Notes under the pieces: generated by a model | Told to the model about the DNA's origin: nothing | The model's input: only the letters and a program-made list of their open reading frames with translations | The model's database searches: none | Made by a program: the position numbers and the translations under genes | In this document: positions 43,278 to 53,248 of the stretch, in pieces | Position numbering within the stretch: the first letter of the stretch is position 1 | Layout: each line of letters starts with the position of its first letter | Assembly (NCBI GenBank): GCA_040755195.1 | Contig: JBFMBL010000010.1 | Location: 1-64,000, forward strand | DNA: 64,000 bases | Origin: SURF-55 sp040755195 | GTDB taxonomy: Bacteria > Bacillota > Desulfotomaculia > Desulfotomaculales > Ammonificaceae | Direction: 5' to 3'

Positions 43278-44455
43278 CGGTACGCGTCTCCGCGCCAAAG
43301 ATTTATTACAGTCATCCAGCTTGCAAGATGTTCACCTCCGTTGCCAGGAGGGAAAACGATTCCAGAACTTCGGAGGACACGAAATTCCTCGAGAGCCTGC
43401 TGACACTCATACGCGACGTTTTCAAGTAGCTCTCTATCACTTGAAGAGGCTATACGTTGGAACTGCTGAGTGAATGATTTGAAGTAATGCTTGTAAGGTT
43501 CGGGCTTTGTAAAATGCCAGTTGTAAAATGGTTCGAACATGCGAATCCTATAATTATCATCATCTATATACTCATCGATATTACCGACCACTCTCCCTAT
43601 CGCGCCAATATATTGATAATCTACCCAATCCATTAGCCGCGGAATATAAACTCGAGCGTTGGGACCGCGAGTTACTGAGCCATTTTCCTTTTCGAATGAG
43701 CGGAGACCGAACATGCGGAGGTTCTCGTAGGAACCCATTGTTACAGCATCAGGTCCAGCACAAAGAAGTAATATGCTCTCGGTATTGGTATATCCCACGA
43801 ATACAGCCATATTTGCATTCTTTAGTGCTGCGATGAAGTTCATAAGCCCCATCAAGAAATCGATATTTCCTATCTGCTTTTGTCGATTATGCACATGGTA
43901 AATTAGGTAAATACCGTCCAGTTCAGGAAATGAAGTGGCCCAGTTCAGAATCCCTGTCCTGTATGTTTCGTCCCTGAGCATTTGGTCAGTAAGAATTAGT
44001 TGGAGATATACTGGAAGGTTTATTCTGGACCCCTCAATCGATTGAAGGAAAGGTATTACAAATTGGTTCTCTTGGTTTGGGATGAATTCACTTGGCATAC
44101 CCTCATAGAACCGAGTCGGTATGACCAAAGCCGAAAAACCAAAGGCACGCTGGAATTCAAGGCATCTACTTGCGCAGTCAAGTGCTATTCCGGTATTCCA
44201 GTCCGTCGTCGAGTAACCGCCAGATAGAACGTCAGGGAAGAATGAATAGTCCTGAAGCTTGCCTCTTGCAGTGTTTGGCAAGAAAAACTGAGGATCAAAA
44301 AGAGATCGTGCACGCAAAGTATGGGGGATCTGACTGACTGTCTCTGGCCCCATGTAGCGTGGTCCGACTATCACACCGTCACCACTGTTTTCTTCGAGAA
44401 TGCTTAATAAGCTCCACTGGTATCGGTGTCCCAGCTGGTGTAAGAGACTTGTCAT
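43274..44455 (-). CDS. Unknown protein, second gene of the kinase operon
   Basis: 393 residues, soluble, no signal peptide or membrane segment. The sequence alternates beta-type stretches (VYLQLILTDQ, GIYLIYHVHN, MAVFVGYTN) and helices, which suggests a TIM-barrel-like fold, though no family or catalytic motif was recognised. The ATG overlaps the stop of the kinase gene by four bases (ATGA), and its own TGA overlaps the start of the nuclease-like gene, so all three products are made together. It may be the effector or a substrate of the kinase. Confidence 0.7.
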   Translation of the reverse strand: MTSLLHQLGHRYQWSLLSILEENSGDGVIVGPRYMGPETVSQIPHTLRARSLFDPQFFLPNTARGKLQDYSFFPDVLSGGYSTTDWNTGIALDCASRCLEFQRAFGFSALVIPTRFYEGMPSEFIPNQENQFVIPFLQSIEGSRINLPVYLQLILTDQMLRDETYRTGILNWATSFPELDGIYLIYHVHNRQKQIGNIDFLMGLMNFIAALKNANMAVFVGYTNTESILLLCAGPDAVTMGSYENLRMFGLRSFEKENGSVTRGPNARVYIPRLMDWVDYQYIGAIGRVVGNIDEYIDDDNYRIRMFEPFYNWHFTKPEPYKHYFKSFTQQFQRIASSSDRELLENVAYECQQALEEFRVLRSSGIVFPPGNGGEHLASWMTVINLWRGDAYR

Positions 44456-45294
44456 CGGTCACCCTCCAAGATATGAGATATCTCACAAGACAAATCCTGG
44501 TATCGCCTGAAGCGGAGGTAAGGTTTTGAGCCAAGCATCTTTTCTACCAAAGCAAAAATGCCTGGGCTGCATGCCGCCTGGATCGCATCTCGTTGCCACG
44601 CATTCTGCAAGATTCTTTCAGGTATACTACCGCCTTGCCCAATTACACTTGGATCGAAGGGATGCGTACCTCTAAGGATAAGTTGTGCGAGAACGATTCC
44701 GAGCGTGAACTGATCCGATCGATGGTCTATGGCTCGTTTCTGGTTCGTTAGCTGCTCAGGTGATGCATAGTCGGGAGTACAGGGCCCGAATGGAACAAAC
44801 GACAAGGTTAGGGACGTCGCATCTTGCATCCGTGCTATTCCCAGGTCGATAATGCGCGGATGATCATAAGCAATGATTATATTAGCTGGTTTAAGGTCTC
44901 GATGCACTACGCGCCGAGACCAGAGTATCGACATGGCGTTTACTACGTGCCTTATTAACTTTAAGGCTTCATAAGGTTCGTTGAAGTCCCCCAGATGATG
45001 TTCGAGAGGCTGACCAGATATGAGCTCTTCCACTATACAGAAACGTGACCCACTTCGAGGCTCGAATAGAAACTGCTTTGGAAAGTAAGGAGAATCAATA
45101 GACTGCAGCAAGCCTACCTCTCGCGAGATACGCTCCAATTCACTTTGAGAACTGTACCGCCCTATTTTTACGGCCACTTCGCCATACACAGGATGTGTGG
45201 CGCGATACACTTGCTTCTGTCCTCCACCCCCAAGTCGGATGGGAGCAGAGAACTCCGCAAGAACATCATCCACGCGTACTTCTTGCATTTTCAT
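44452..45294 (-). CDS. Soluble Ser/Thr protein kinase
   Basis: 280 residues, essentially a bare kinase domain with no membrane segment or PASTA repeats. Glycine loop LGGGGQKQVYRA (21-32), Lys43 in VAVKIG, the helix-C Glu (about 59) in ISREV, HRDLKPANI (131-139), a DLG in place of DFG (150-152) and DYASPEQL in the activation region are all present, so it should be active. The ATG at 45294 has AAGGA seven bases before it; a GTG at 45333 is also open. It is the first gene of a three-gene overlapping operon with a strong promoter. Confidence 0.88.
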   Translation of the reverse strand: MKMQEVRVDDVLAEFSAPIRLGGGGQKQVYRATHPVYGEVAVKIGRYSSQSELERISREVGLLQSIDSPYFPKQFLFEPRSGSRFCIVEELISGQPLEHHLGDFNEPYEALKLIRHVVNAMSILWSRRVVHRDLKPANIIIAYDHPRIIDLGIARMQDATSLTLSFVPFGPCTPDYASPEQLTNQKRAIDHRSDQFTLGIVLAQLILRGTHPFDPSVIGQGGSIPERILQNAWQRDAIQAACSPGIFALVEKMLGSKPYLRFRRYQDLSCEISHILEGDR

Positions 45295-45351
45295 ACTCAA
45301 TCCTTCAATATGGACAGCATTTCCTTTTGACACTTATTCTACGATAGTAGC

Positions 45352-45380
45352 AATATATAGTAAAAAAAATATCTAGTCAA
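45352..45380 (-). promoter_or_regulatory. Strong sigma-A promoter of the kinase operon
   Basis: On the minus strand TTGACT (45380-45375) and TATATT (45357-45352) are separated by exactly 17 bases in an AT-rich stretch. Transcription would start near 45345, about 50 bases before the chosen kinase start. Confidence 0.65.
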
Positions 45381-45754
45381 GGAACATATTGCCAATACAA
45401 GTTGTAACTCGACCTCTGTCGTTTGTCCGCAAGTGCACGCTCTGCCGTAGAGCCGCTTACGCGGATACTGCGAAGACGCGGCTCGGAAGTGGGTAACGCG
45501 GGTGGTTTTTCAAAGCGAATTCGTTGGGTCCTCTCACCTCTAACCTCCCACTTCGCACTTCTGAATTCGCCGGCGGACACACGGCAGATCGGCCGCTTGG
45601 TTCCTAATGCAGACACATACCCTGATCCGGACAAATAAAAAAGGTGGGCAAAGCCCACATACTGCCTTTATTGTAGCGGATTCTCTTATTATTGATGTAT
45701 TTATGGTAGAATAATGCTAACGACTAAGTCAAAAGCCATGTTACGGGAATATCA
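45381..45754. other. Intergenic gap with 7-bp repeats and a terminator hairpin
   Basis: No convincing gene. A block at about 45531-45562 has the 7-bp-period units CACCTCT, AACCTCC and CACTTCG. A hairpin GTGGGC-AAA-GCCCAC at 45647-45661 is followed on the minus strand by CTTTTTTATT and looks like an intrinsic terminator for that strand. Confidence 0.5.
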
Positions 45755-46111
45755 ATGAATTCTAATAAGGTCAGCAGGACTAAAATCTCTAATTCGGCGG
45801 CTTCGCTGAAACGTATACGTAACCAGGCGAAAACGGAAAATATTCGCTTTACACAACATGCCCATCAAGAAATGGTTGAGGAAGGAATAACAATTAACGA
45901 GGTTCTCGAAACTATTGCCTCAGGTGATATTATAGAAGACTATCCAGAGCATCGCCGAGGAGCTTGTTGTTTGCTGAATGGCATTACAAACCATAGCCGC
46001 CCGTTACATATAGTCTGCACAACAACGCAAGCATCACTAATCATCATTACAGTCTATGAACCGAAACTACCGAAATGGATAACACCGACCCAAAGGAGGC
46101 GTCAAGAATGA
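45755..46111 (+). CDS. DUF4258 domain protein (toxin-like)
   Basis: 118 residues. After about 25 leader residues the DUF4258 pattern is clear: IRFTQHAHQEMVEEGITINE, then GDIIEDYPEHRRGACCLL, RPLHIVCTTT and IIITVYEPK. The family is related to RelE/BrnT-like RNases and usually sits beside a YgiT-type zinc-finger protein, as here. The four-base overlap with that gene supports a toxin-antitoxin-like module. Catalytic activity is unproven. Confidence 0.82.
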   Translation: MNSNKVSRTKISNSAASLKRIRNQAKTENIRFTQHAHQEMVEEGITINEVLETIASGDIIEDYPEHRRGACCLLNGITNHSRPLHIVCTTTQASLIIITVYEPKLPKWITPTQRRRQE

Positions 46112-46332
46112 AGTGCAGTATTAAAGGATGCCCCGGCGAATATGAACAGCGAAAGATTATGCATACTGTGCGGTATCGCGGACAGGTAGTAGTAATTGAT
46201 CATGTTCCGGCTGAGGTTTGTTCAGTTTGCGGGGATGTTCTTCTGAAGCCGGAGACGGTCAGGCGAATTGAAGCACTGCTGCGGACAGCAACTCGTCCGT
46301 CGGATACAGTTCCTCTTTATGAGTATGCTTAG
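46108..46332 (+). CDS. YgiT-type zinc-finger protein (antitoxin-like)
   Basis: 74 residues. Two Cys pairs, MKCSIKGC and EVCSVCGDV, frame a strand-rich middle (YRGQVVVIDHVPAE), the layout of the MqsA/YgiT N-terminal zinc domain. The ATG overlaps the stop of the DUF4258 gene, with AAAGGAGG upstream. There is no C-terminal helix-turn-helix, so it lacks the DNA-binding half of full MqsA. Confidence 0.85.
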   Translation: MKCSIKGCPGEYEQRKIMHTVRYRGQVVVIDHVPAEVCSVCGDVLLKPETVRRIEALLRTATRPSDTVPLYEYA

Positions 46333-46471
46333 ATAATCTGTACGCGGTACTTTATTGTCGCAGTATTATTTCGCACTCTTCGTTCCCGATGTTGGATTTC
46401 TTGCAGGAATTCGCAACGCGAATTCTTACCTTGGATTCTAACCTCTAACCTCGCACCTCTCACCTCTCAAA

Positions 46472-47449
46472 CTACCCGCCGATGCGGGCCATTACGTTGG
46501 TGCAGCCGGGAGAAGCCTTTTTCTCGTACTTGCTTTTTATCGCGGTCCTTATGATCTCGGCGAGTTCCTCGAGACCGGCGCCGCTGCGGAGCGGTTCCTT
46601 GATATCGACCTCGTCTTCGCCGAAAAGGCATGGACGGAGCTTTCCGGCAGCCGTCAGACGGAGGCGGTTGCACCGGGCGCAGATGTGCCCGCTCACCCCG
46701 CTGATGAAACCCACGGTGCCCGCCGCGCCTGGCAGGCGGTAGTACCGGGCCGGGCCGCCGCCGGCCGGTTTCTTCCCCACTTCGAGCGTCCCGAACTCCG
46801 ATTCCAGCCGCTTCTGCACCTGGACGGTGGGTATCGAGGCGTCCTTACCCCATTCCTTCGCCGGACCGAACGGCATGAGCTCGATGAAGCGCACGTGCAG
46901 GGGCCGGTCCAATGAAAGCCGCGCCAGAGCGGTTATCTCGTCGTCGTTGAACCCCTTTACCACCACCGTATTCAGCTTCACCGGATGAAACCCCAGTTCC
47001 AGCGCCGTTTCTATCGCCGCCAGGACCTTTGCAAGCTCCCCGCCGCCGGTGATGCGGCGGTAGCGTTCCGGTTGAAGCGTGTCCAGGCTGAGATTGACGC
47101 GCTTCAGACCGGCTTTTTTCAACTCGTTGGCGTACGTCCCGAAAAGGATGCCGTTGGTGGTAACCGCCAGGTCGTCTATTTCGGGAATCCGCGCGATCAT
47201 TTCCACCAGCGACGTAAAGCCTTTCCGCACCAGGGGTTCGCCGCCGGTCAGGCGAACCTTTTTGACCCCTGTCAGGACCCCGGCGCGGACGACCCTTTCG
47301 ACTTCCTCGAGGCGGAGCACCTCCGCGTGCGGCAGCATCGGCACCCCTTCCTGCGGAAGGCAGTACAGGCACCGTAGGTTGCACCGGTCGGTAACAGAAA
47401 CCCGGAGGTAGTTTATCTCACGCTGATAGCTGTCCTGCAAGGGTGACAC
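46472..47449 (-). CDS. moaA: GTP 3',8-cyclase (molybdenum cofactor biosynthesis)
   Basis: A radical SAM enzyme that starts molybdopterin synthesis from GTP. About 325 residues from the GTG at 47449, which has GGGGGAGGAGA directly upstream. The N-terminal cluster motif is DRCNLRCLYC and the C-terminal cluster is in CARCNRLRLTAAGKLRPCLF; RLTGGEPLVR and GRFIEL-type VRFIELMPFG are also present. No other mo-co genes are adjacent. The frame is open 132 bases upstream without a good start. Confidence 0.95.
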   Translation of the reverse strand: MSPLQDSYQREINYLRVSVTDRCNLRCLYCLPQEGVPMLPHAEVLRLEEVERVVRAGVLTGVKKVRLTGGEPLVRKGFTSLVEMIARIPEIDDLAVTTNGILFGTYANELKKAGLKRVNLSLDTLQPERYRRITGGGELAKVLAAIETALELGFHPVKLNTVVVKGFNDDEITALARLSLDRPLHVRFIELMPFGPAKEWGKDASIPTVQVQKRLESEFGTLEVGKKPAGGGPARYYRLPGAAGTVGFISGVSGHICARCNRLRLTAAGKLRPCLFGEDEVDIKEPLRSGAGLEELAEIIRTAIKSKYEKKASPGCTNVMARIGG

Positions 47450-47643
47450 TCTCCTCCCCCGGAAATAAATCTCACCGCCAAGACGCCAAGAACACCATGA
47501 TTCAAGACAATAAATACCGGATAACAGGTAAATGCCTTTCCAGCGCCGATTTTCATCCCTGGTGCAGGCAAAAACCCGCATGCACGACTCCTTTTAAATC
47601 GAGCCCCGTCATGCGCTTCCGGCGCCGGCCCTTTAACACAGAT

Positions 47644-48054
47644 TCACAATATACGGCTGAAATAGATCAATATAGCGATAACAATAATTAGAAAGCATAC
47701 CGCAAGAAAATCAAGCGCCGCCGAAGGGCGATAAACGCCATTTATGATCTGCCGCCGCGTCGTAAAGAACCGCACCGCCGCCAGCAGCACCAGCACCGCC
47801 GCCCCGCCCATCAGGCTTTCCCCGACAAGCTGCAGCGCCCGGGCCTTGTTTTGCCATGCAGCGGTCCCGGGCTCGACGGCGACCCACCTTACCAGCAGGA
47901 TCCCGAACGCCACAAGCGCCAGGCATGTCCGTATCCAGGCCAGGAAGGTACGCTCGTTGGCCAGGTGGGCCCTCACCTGCGCCCGCACCTTGAGGATTGA
48001 CCCGGCGGTCGACTTCTCTCTTGTTATACCGATATGCTTTTCCTTGTATTTCAC
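47644..48054 (-). CDS. DUF202 membrane protein (YidH-like)
   Basis: 136 residues. The DUF202 signature RAHLANERTFLAWIRTCLALVAFG is present across about residues 26-50, and three membrane segments are predicted (about 38-57, 77-95 and 110-130). Function unknown. GTG at 48054 is assumed; no strong ribosome site is seen. It stands alone. Confidence 0.85.
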   Translation of the reverse strand: MKYKEKHIGITREKSTAGSILKVRAQVRAHLANERTFLAWIRTCLALVAFGILLVRWVAVEPGTAAWQNKARALQLVGESLMGGAAVLVLLAAVRFFTTRRQIINGVYRPSAALDFLAVCFLIIVIAILIYFSRIL

Positions 48055-48202
48055 CGGCGCGTCTCACTCTGTTATGAACCCGGACCACTAACAGCCGGGT
48101 TTGCGTTCAGTCTATCGATAGCGTGAGACCGGACAAGTAAGAAATATTCGATAAAAAGTCGAAATTCCCTTCCGTTTTTTTAGAGGACCGTATATCAGTA
48201 AA

Positions 48203-48247
48203 TAAAAAAGCTCGGATATTACCGCATCGGTCAGCGGCATATCGAGC
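48203..48247 (-). terminator. Intrinsic terminator
   Basis: On the minus strand GCTCGATATGCCGC pairs imperfectly with GCGGTAATATCCGAGC around an 8-base loop and is followed by TTTTTT. It lies about 180 bases after the DUF4349 gene. The rest of 48055-48426 holds no convincing gene. Confidence 0.65.
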
Positions 48248-48426
48248 GTCCCGTCATTCTTTTTTTATATGGCCGGAGTCAGCGAAGCTAAACGAGACCT
48301 GCCGTTTATTCAGTTGGAAACAGTCTTGTATGATATCGGTTTTTTCACGGAATCTCCCTTTTCATCAATCAAGCTTTTTCCCGGAAAAGTGCCGATTGCC
48401 GGGCTAAAGGGTGCATACACGCCGCC

Positions 48427-49359
48427 TTATGCATCCGTACTACGGCGCTTTTGCCGGGCTCTTAAACAAAGCCAGACGATGAAACCCACTATCAGCAGCG
48501 GCAGGACTGTGCCTACGGCGATTATAAAGAAATTGATCACCGCAACGAAGCCTTGAAGGGCTGTGACAAAGGAGTCCTTTACTCCCCAGCGCACAAGGGG
48601 CGTGGCAACCGAAGCAGGCTCGAAAAGCTCCAGGGTTATCGTCGCCATCGACGCACTTCTTTCAAGGTAATCCACCTGCGCCTGAAGAGACTCGATCTCG
48701 CCCCTTATACGGGTCAACTGTTCTTCCACCTTGAGCATTTCTTCCACTTTCTTAGCAGACTTTAGAATCTCAAGGTATTGTTCCTCCTGGCGCTTCAGGT
48801 TCTTCAACCGGGCGGTCAAATCTATGTGCTGTTCGGTTACCTCCTCGGAGGTCTCCTGTTCGGATTCAAGCTTCCCGAGCTTCTTCATCTCGATGATCGC
48901 TGCCGAGAACCGCTCCGCCGGCACTTTCACCACAATTGTCCCCGAGCAAGGATCGCTACGCGTTTCCAGGGGTTCGACAGGGGACCCTTCCGGCGAGGAA
49001 GTGACACAGCTTACGATGTAACCGTTGTTGCGGACGGCCAGTTCTTCCACCGCGGCCAGCGCCGTACCCACATCTTTCACCGCCAGCCGCAGGGTCTTCC
49101 GCTTGATGACAAGACGCTCGCTACCGGTGGCGGCACCCGCGCCTGCGGCTTCTCCGTAGGTCACCTTTCCGCTTCCTACGGGTATATCCTTCGTTACTGT
49201 GGCAGCTCGCTCCACTTTAGAAGTACTGAGCTGCGGCGCATAAGACCCCATTCCCCGGGGCGCAAGAAAAACTGCTGCTACGACCATCCCGCCGGCCAGC
49301 AGGCCGATTATGAGAAAGATCCAACCGGTGAATCTTGGTTTCCCTGTTACTTCCCCCAT
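48427..49359 (-). CDS. DUF4349 domain membrane protein
   Basis: 310 residues: an N-terminal membrane segment (about 11-32), an extracytoplasmic DUF4349 region with KTLRLAVKDVGTALAAVEEL and GTIVVKVPAERFSAAI, a coiled coil (VTEQHIDLTARLKNLKRQEE to about 235), and a C-terminal membrane segment (about 270-300) with a basic tail. The coiled-coil between two anchors is typical of this poorly understood envelope family. No partner gene is adjacent. Confidence 0.82.
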   Translation of the reverse strand: MGEVTGKPRFTGWIFLIIGLLAGGMVVAAVFLAPRGMGSYAPQLSTSKVERAATVTKDIPVGSGKVTYGEAAGAGAATGSERLVIKRKTLRLAVKDVGTALAAVEELAVRNNGYIVSCVTSSPEGSPVEPLETRSDPCSGTIVVKVPAERFSAAIIEMKKLGKLESEQETSEEVTEQHIDLTARLKNLKRQEEQYLEILKSAKKVEEMLKVEEQLTRIRGEIESLQAQVDYLERSASMATITLELFEPASVATPLVRWGVKDSFVTALQGFVAVINFFIIAVGTVLPLLIVGFIVWLCLRARQKRRSTDA

Positions 49360-49529
49360 CCCTATACCCTCCCTGAAGAGTGCGATCGCGCCTCGCGTTT
49401 ATTTATTACTGTAACACCGCGGGCGCGTTTTTTGTGACAGGGAAAGGAAGGTTTTTTGCGGCATGAATTTAGGGGTCAAAAGGTAGAAGATAGAAGTCAG
49501 TAGGCAGGAACCAGGAGTCGCAGGACAGG

Positions 49530-49616
49530 CTTCTTCCTCTTCTCTATTCTGTATTCTATCTTCTGGATTCTGGATACTGACTTCTGGATTCTGGATACTG
49601 ACTTCTGGATTCTGAC
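49530..49616. repeat. 7-bp-period repeat array
   Basis: Units such as TATTCTG, TATTCTA, TCTTCTG, GATTCTG, GATACTG and ACTTCTG follow each other in exact 7-base register; GATACTG-ACTTCTG-GATTCTG also recurs as a 21-bp higher-order repeat. It fills the gap between the DUF4349 and CoA-ligase genes. Confidence 0.8.
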
Positions 49617-49642
49617 CCTTAACCCGTATCCGAAAAGATACT

Positions 49643-50826
49643 TCATCTTTTATCTACCAGCAGCGCCTCGCCCACTGTCCCCGGAGGAACAAAAGAGACC
49701 TGCGACTTCAGGCGCAGGAGTTCCTTCGCACGCGCGGCGATGGAGGCGGCCAGTTCCGGTGTTTCCGGGGTCCCCTCGGCCAGTTCCGCCTTGAGTGTCA
49801 ATTCGTCGCGAAAATCGCGCTGGGTGACTTCCGCCTGCAGCGCCCGCACCTGAGAGAATTCTCCGGCCAACTCGGACACCTGGTGCGGGTAAAGGAACAG
49901 CCCGCGCACCTTCACGCCTGCGGCAGCCCTCCCCAAAACCCCCACAAGCCTTCTGGCCGGAAGGCCGCAGGAGCACGGCTCCGTGGTAAAGGCGCTTAAA
50001 TCGCCGGTTGCCAGGCGCAACAGCGGGTATGTCGCCACCATGAGGGTGACGACGATCTCCCCCGTTTCCCCGTCCGGTACCGGTTCCCCGCTCTGCGGGT
50101 CAACCACCTCCACAACCACGTCCCGGGCCAGATGCAGCCCCTTCATCCGGGAGCACTCATACGCGACGCAGCCGGTGTCGGCCGTCCCGTATCCCTGGAA
50201 GACGCTCACCCCGTACTTCTCGAGCAAAAGCGCGCGCAGTTCCTCGGAAAGCCGTTCCGCCGTTATCCACGCCCGCCGCAGGGCTAGCTCCTGAACGACA
50301 CCCTGTTCCTCGGCCTTTTTCAGTAAAGCGTAAAGGAAGCTCGGGACGCCTATATAAGCCGTAACCCCCACATCCCGCATAATCTGTACCTGCAGTTCCG
50401 TATTGCCTACCCCGGCAGGAACAACGGTACAGCCCAGGCTGCGCAGGGAACTGTCAAACATGAAGCCCGCCGGTGTGAGGTGGTACGAAAAGGTGTTCTG
50501 AACCACGTCTGCGGCCTTGAATCCCGCCGCGACCAGCGCATCTCCCCAGCGCCAGTAATCCTCCCCTTCTCCCTGAGGGTCGTAGATCGGACCCGGCGAG
50601 GCGAAGACACGCTGCACGCGTGTCATGGGCACCGCCAGAAACCCCCCGAAGGGGGGAGCCGACTGCTGCCGTTGACTCAGCTCGCTTTTCCGGATCACCG
50701 GTAAACGCGGCAGGTCCTTGACCTCTTTAATATCCTCCGGTTTCAGGCCCGCTTTTGAAAACCTGTCCCGCACCGCAGGAGAGTTGTGATAAGCGTATCG
50801 GATAAAGTCCCCTAAATCCCTAAAAC

Positions 50827-50830
<4 letters not shown>
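49643..50830 (-). CDS. Phenylacetate-CoA ligase-like AMP-forming enzyme
   Basis: About 395 residues of the adenylate-forming PaaK branch. YHNSPAVRDRF, LPVIRKSEL, SVFQGYGTADTG, GEIVVTLMVATYPLLRLATGD and the CSCG segment near residue 285 are typical of PaaK-type enzymes. It would activate a carboxylic acid as its CoA ester; the substrate is unknown and the canonical Thr/Ser-rich P-loop is weak. ATG at 50830 with GAGGTGG upstream overlaps the end of livF. It is the last gene of the liv operon. Confidence 0.82.
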
Positions 50831-51621
<791 letters not shown>

Positions 51622-51636
51622 GTGCGTTCCCTCCCT

Positions 51637-51769
51637 TGTCAGCAGTCGGTAGTCAGTAGTCGGATTTGTAGATAGAAATCACCTGCGGTGATTTCTCTGT
51701 ATTAATGGTTGGTCGTTAGTCGTTTGGTTTATTCCTGCTAACCACTAACCACCAACCACTAACAACAAG
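51637..51769. repeat. Two short 7-bp-period repeat blocks
   Basis: AGTCGGT and AGTCAGT units lie near 51643-51663, and CTAACCA, CCAACCA and CTAACAA units near 51738-51768. They lie between livF and the solute-binding protein gene. Confidence 0.7.
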
Positions 51770-51772
51770 ATT

Positions 51773-51834
51773 GCGGCCGTCGGTCGGAACCGGCTCCCAG
51801 CAAGTCCCAGTTCCGACGGCCGCAGCCGTTTTTT
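51773..51834 (+). terminator. Terminator-like hairpin between livF and the binding-protein gene
   Basis: GCGGCCGTCGG (51773-51783) pairs with CCGACGGCCGC (51813-51823) across a 29-base loop and is followed by GTTTTTT on the + strand. On the operon (minus) strand the stem lacks a T tail, so it may instead slow RNA decay between the binding-protein and downstream cistrons. Confidence 0.5.
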
Positions 51835-51948
51835 CAAACCGTCATATTTAGCCGGCCTCGATTGAGGCTGGAAGTCATAATATGAATTAGATTTTGTATT
51901 AACCGGTATTAGAGCTCTGGCTGTACTTCCAACCTCCCGTCCAGGCGC

Positions 51949-53157
51949 TTACTTGTAACCGATCCAGTCGGTGAGGTACTCAAACTTGCCGCTCTTAACC
52001 TCTGCAAGCCGGACCTTCTCGCTGCCCCGGTGGCTCGTCGCGGTAAAGGTAACAGCATTGGACAGCCCGCCGGTATCAAAAGCCGCAAGGCTCTCCAGAC
52101 CCGACTTGATCGCCTCGCCGGTAACGTTGTCCCCGGCGAGTTTCACGCCTTCGCACATAACCATCGTGGAAGCCCAGCCCTGAACGAACTTCTGGTTCTT
52201 ATCTTCGATTTTCTGCCCCTTAGAGGCAAGGTATTCTTTAATCGCCGCCATGCCGGCAACGTCCTCGTACGGGAAGGCAAACGGAACGACGCCGATATAC
52301 CCTTCCGCGGCGTCCCCGGCAAGTTTTACAATCTTTTCGTCCGCCGCCCAGTTAAGGCCGATGAACTTCGTCGCCAGCCCGTTCTTTTTCGCGTCTTTTA
52401 ACACGATTGAAGCCAGGTTGGAGGTTCCCTGAACGATAGCAAAGTCGGCCTTGTTCTTCTTGAGGTCAAGTATCTGCGTGGTGGCGTCGAGCGCCTTCAG
52501 GTCGACAACCTCGTCGTTAACAACTTCAAAACCGTTATCCGTCGCATACTTCTTCGCATCGGCGACGGGTGACTTGCCGAAAGGCGTGTCGTTATAGACG
52601 AAAGCCACTTTCGGTTTCCCTGTGCCTTTCCAGTTGTCCTTCGCCCACTTCAGCGCGGTCCGGGCCTGGTCGGAGTACGAAGCCGCCACCAGGAAGTTAT
52701 ACGGGCACACATTTATGTCGAGAAGTCCTTCGGAGTATGATCCTGAGATGTAAGGGATCTTGTCGGTCGCGATAATCTGCTTGAGCGCTTCGGTATCCCC
52801 CGTGCCCCAACCGAGAATCGCCACGACTTTATCCTGTTTCACCAGCCGGTTGTAAGCTTCGAGAGCCTTGGTCTTGTCGTAAGCGTAATCGATGTCGATA
52901 AGCTTCACCTCACGGCCGTTGACCCCACCCTTGCTGTTGATGTAGTCGACGTAAGCCTTTGCTCCCTCAGCATACGGTGCGCCGACGTCCCCCGTAGCCC
53001 CTGTAATGTCGAAGATGCCGCCGATCTTAACCGGCTCCTTCGGGGCTTCAGTCCCCGCGGGCTCCGTCGCAGTTTCTTTTTTCCCGCAGCCGGCCGCCAC
53101 CAGCGTTACCGCAAGGCAAATACAAAGCAGAACAACCCAAAAACCTTTATAACGCAT
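51949..53157 (-). CDS. Branched-chain amino acid-type ABC substrate-binding lipoprotein
   Basis: 402 residues. A signal peptide ends in the lipobox LVAAGCGKK (about residues 18-26), so the mature protein is membrane-anchored. The type I periplasmic-binding fold is recognised from VKIGGIFDITGATGDVG, DIDYAYDKTKALEAYNRLV and FVQGWASTMVMCEGV. The family binds amino acids, but also organic acids and aromatic compounds; with two CoA ligases in the operon the latter are possible. Confidence 0.92.
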   Translation of the reverse strand: MRYKGFWVVLLCICLAVTLVAAGCGKKETATEPAGTEAPKEPVKIGGIFDITGATGDVGAPYAEGAKAYVDYINSKGGVNGREVKLIDIDYAYDKTKALEAYNRLVKQDKVVAILGWGTGDTEALKQIIATDKIPYISGSYSEGLLDINVCPYNFLVAASYSDQARTALKWAKDNWKGTGKPKVAFVYNDTPFGKSPVADAKKYATDNGFEVVNDEVVDLKALDATTQILDLKKNKADFAIVQGTSNLASIVLKDAKKNGLATKFIGLNWAADEKIVKLAGDAAEGYIGVVPFAFPYEDVAGMAAIKEYLASKGQKIEDKNQKFVQGWASTMVMCEGVKLAGDNVTGEAIKSGLESLAAFDTGGLSNAVTFTATSHRGSEKVRLAEVKSGKFEYLTDWIGYK

Positions 53158-53248
53158 ATTTTCACTCCTCTCTTTATCCAGTTAGACAATCTCCGCTCGA
53201 AAAATCCCGAAGCCCGAAACAGCTTTGTTTTCACCTCCCCCGGCCCGC

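Noticed and set aside
45377..45658. Minus-strand frame of 93 codons
   Set aside because: It runs through the 7-bp repeats and a terminator hairpin; low-complexity translation.
48269..48556. + strand frame of 95 codons
   Set aside because: Half is antisense to the DUF4349 gene and there is no ribosome site.
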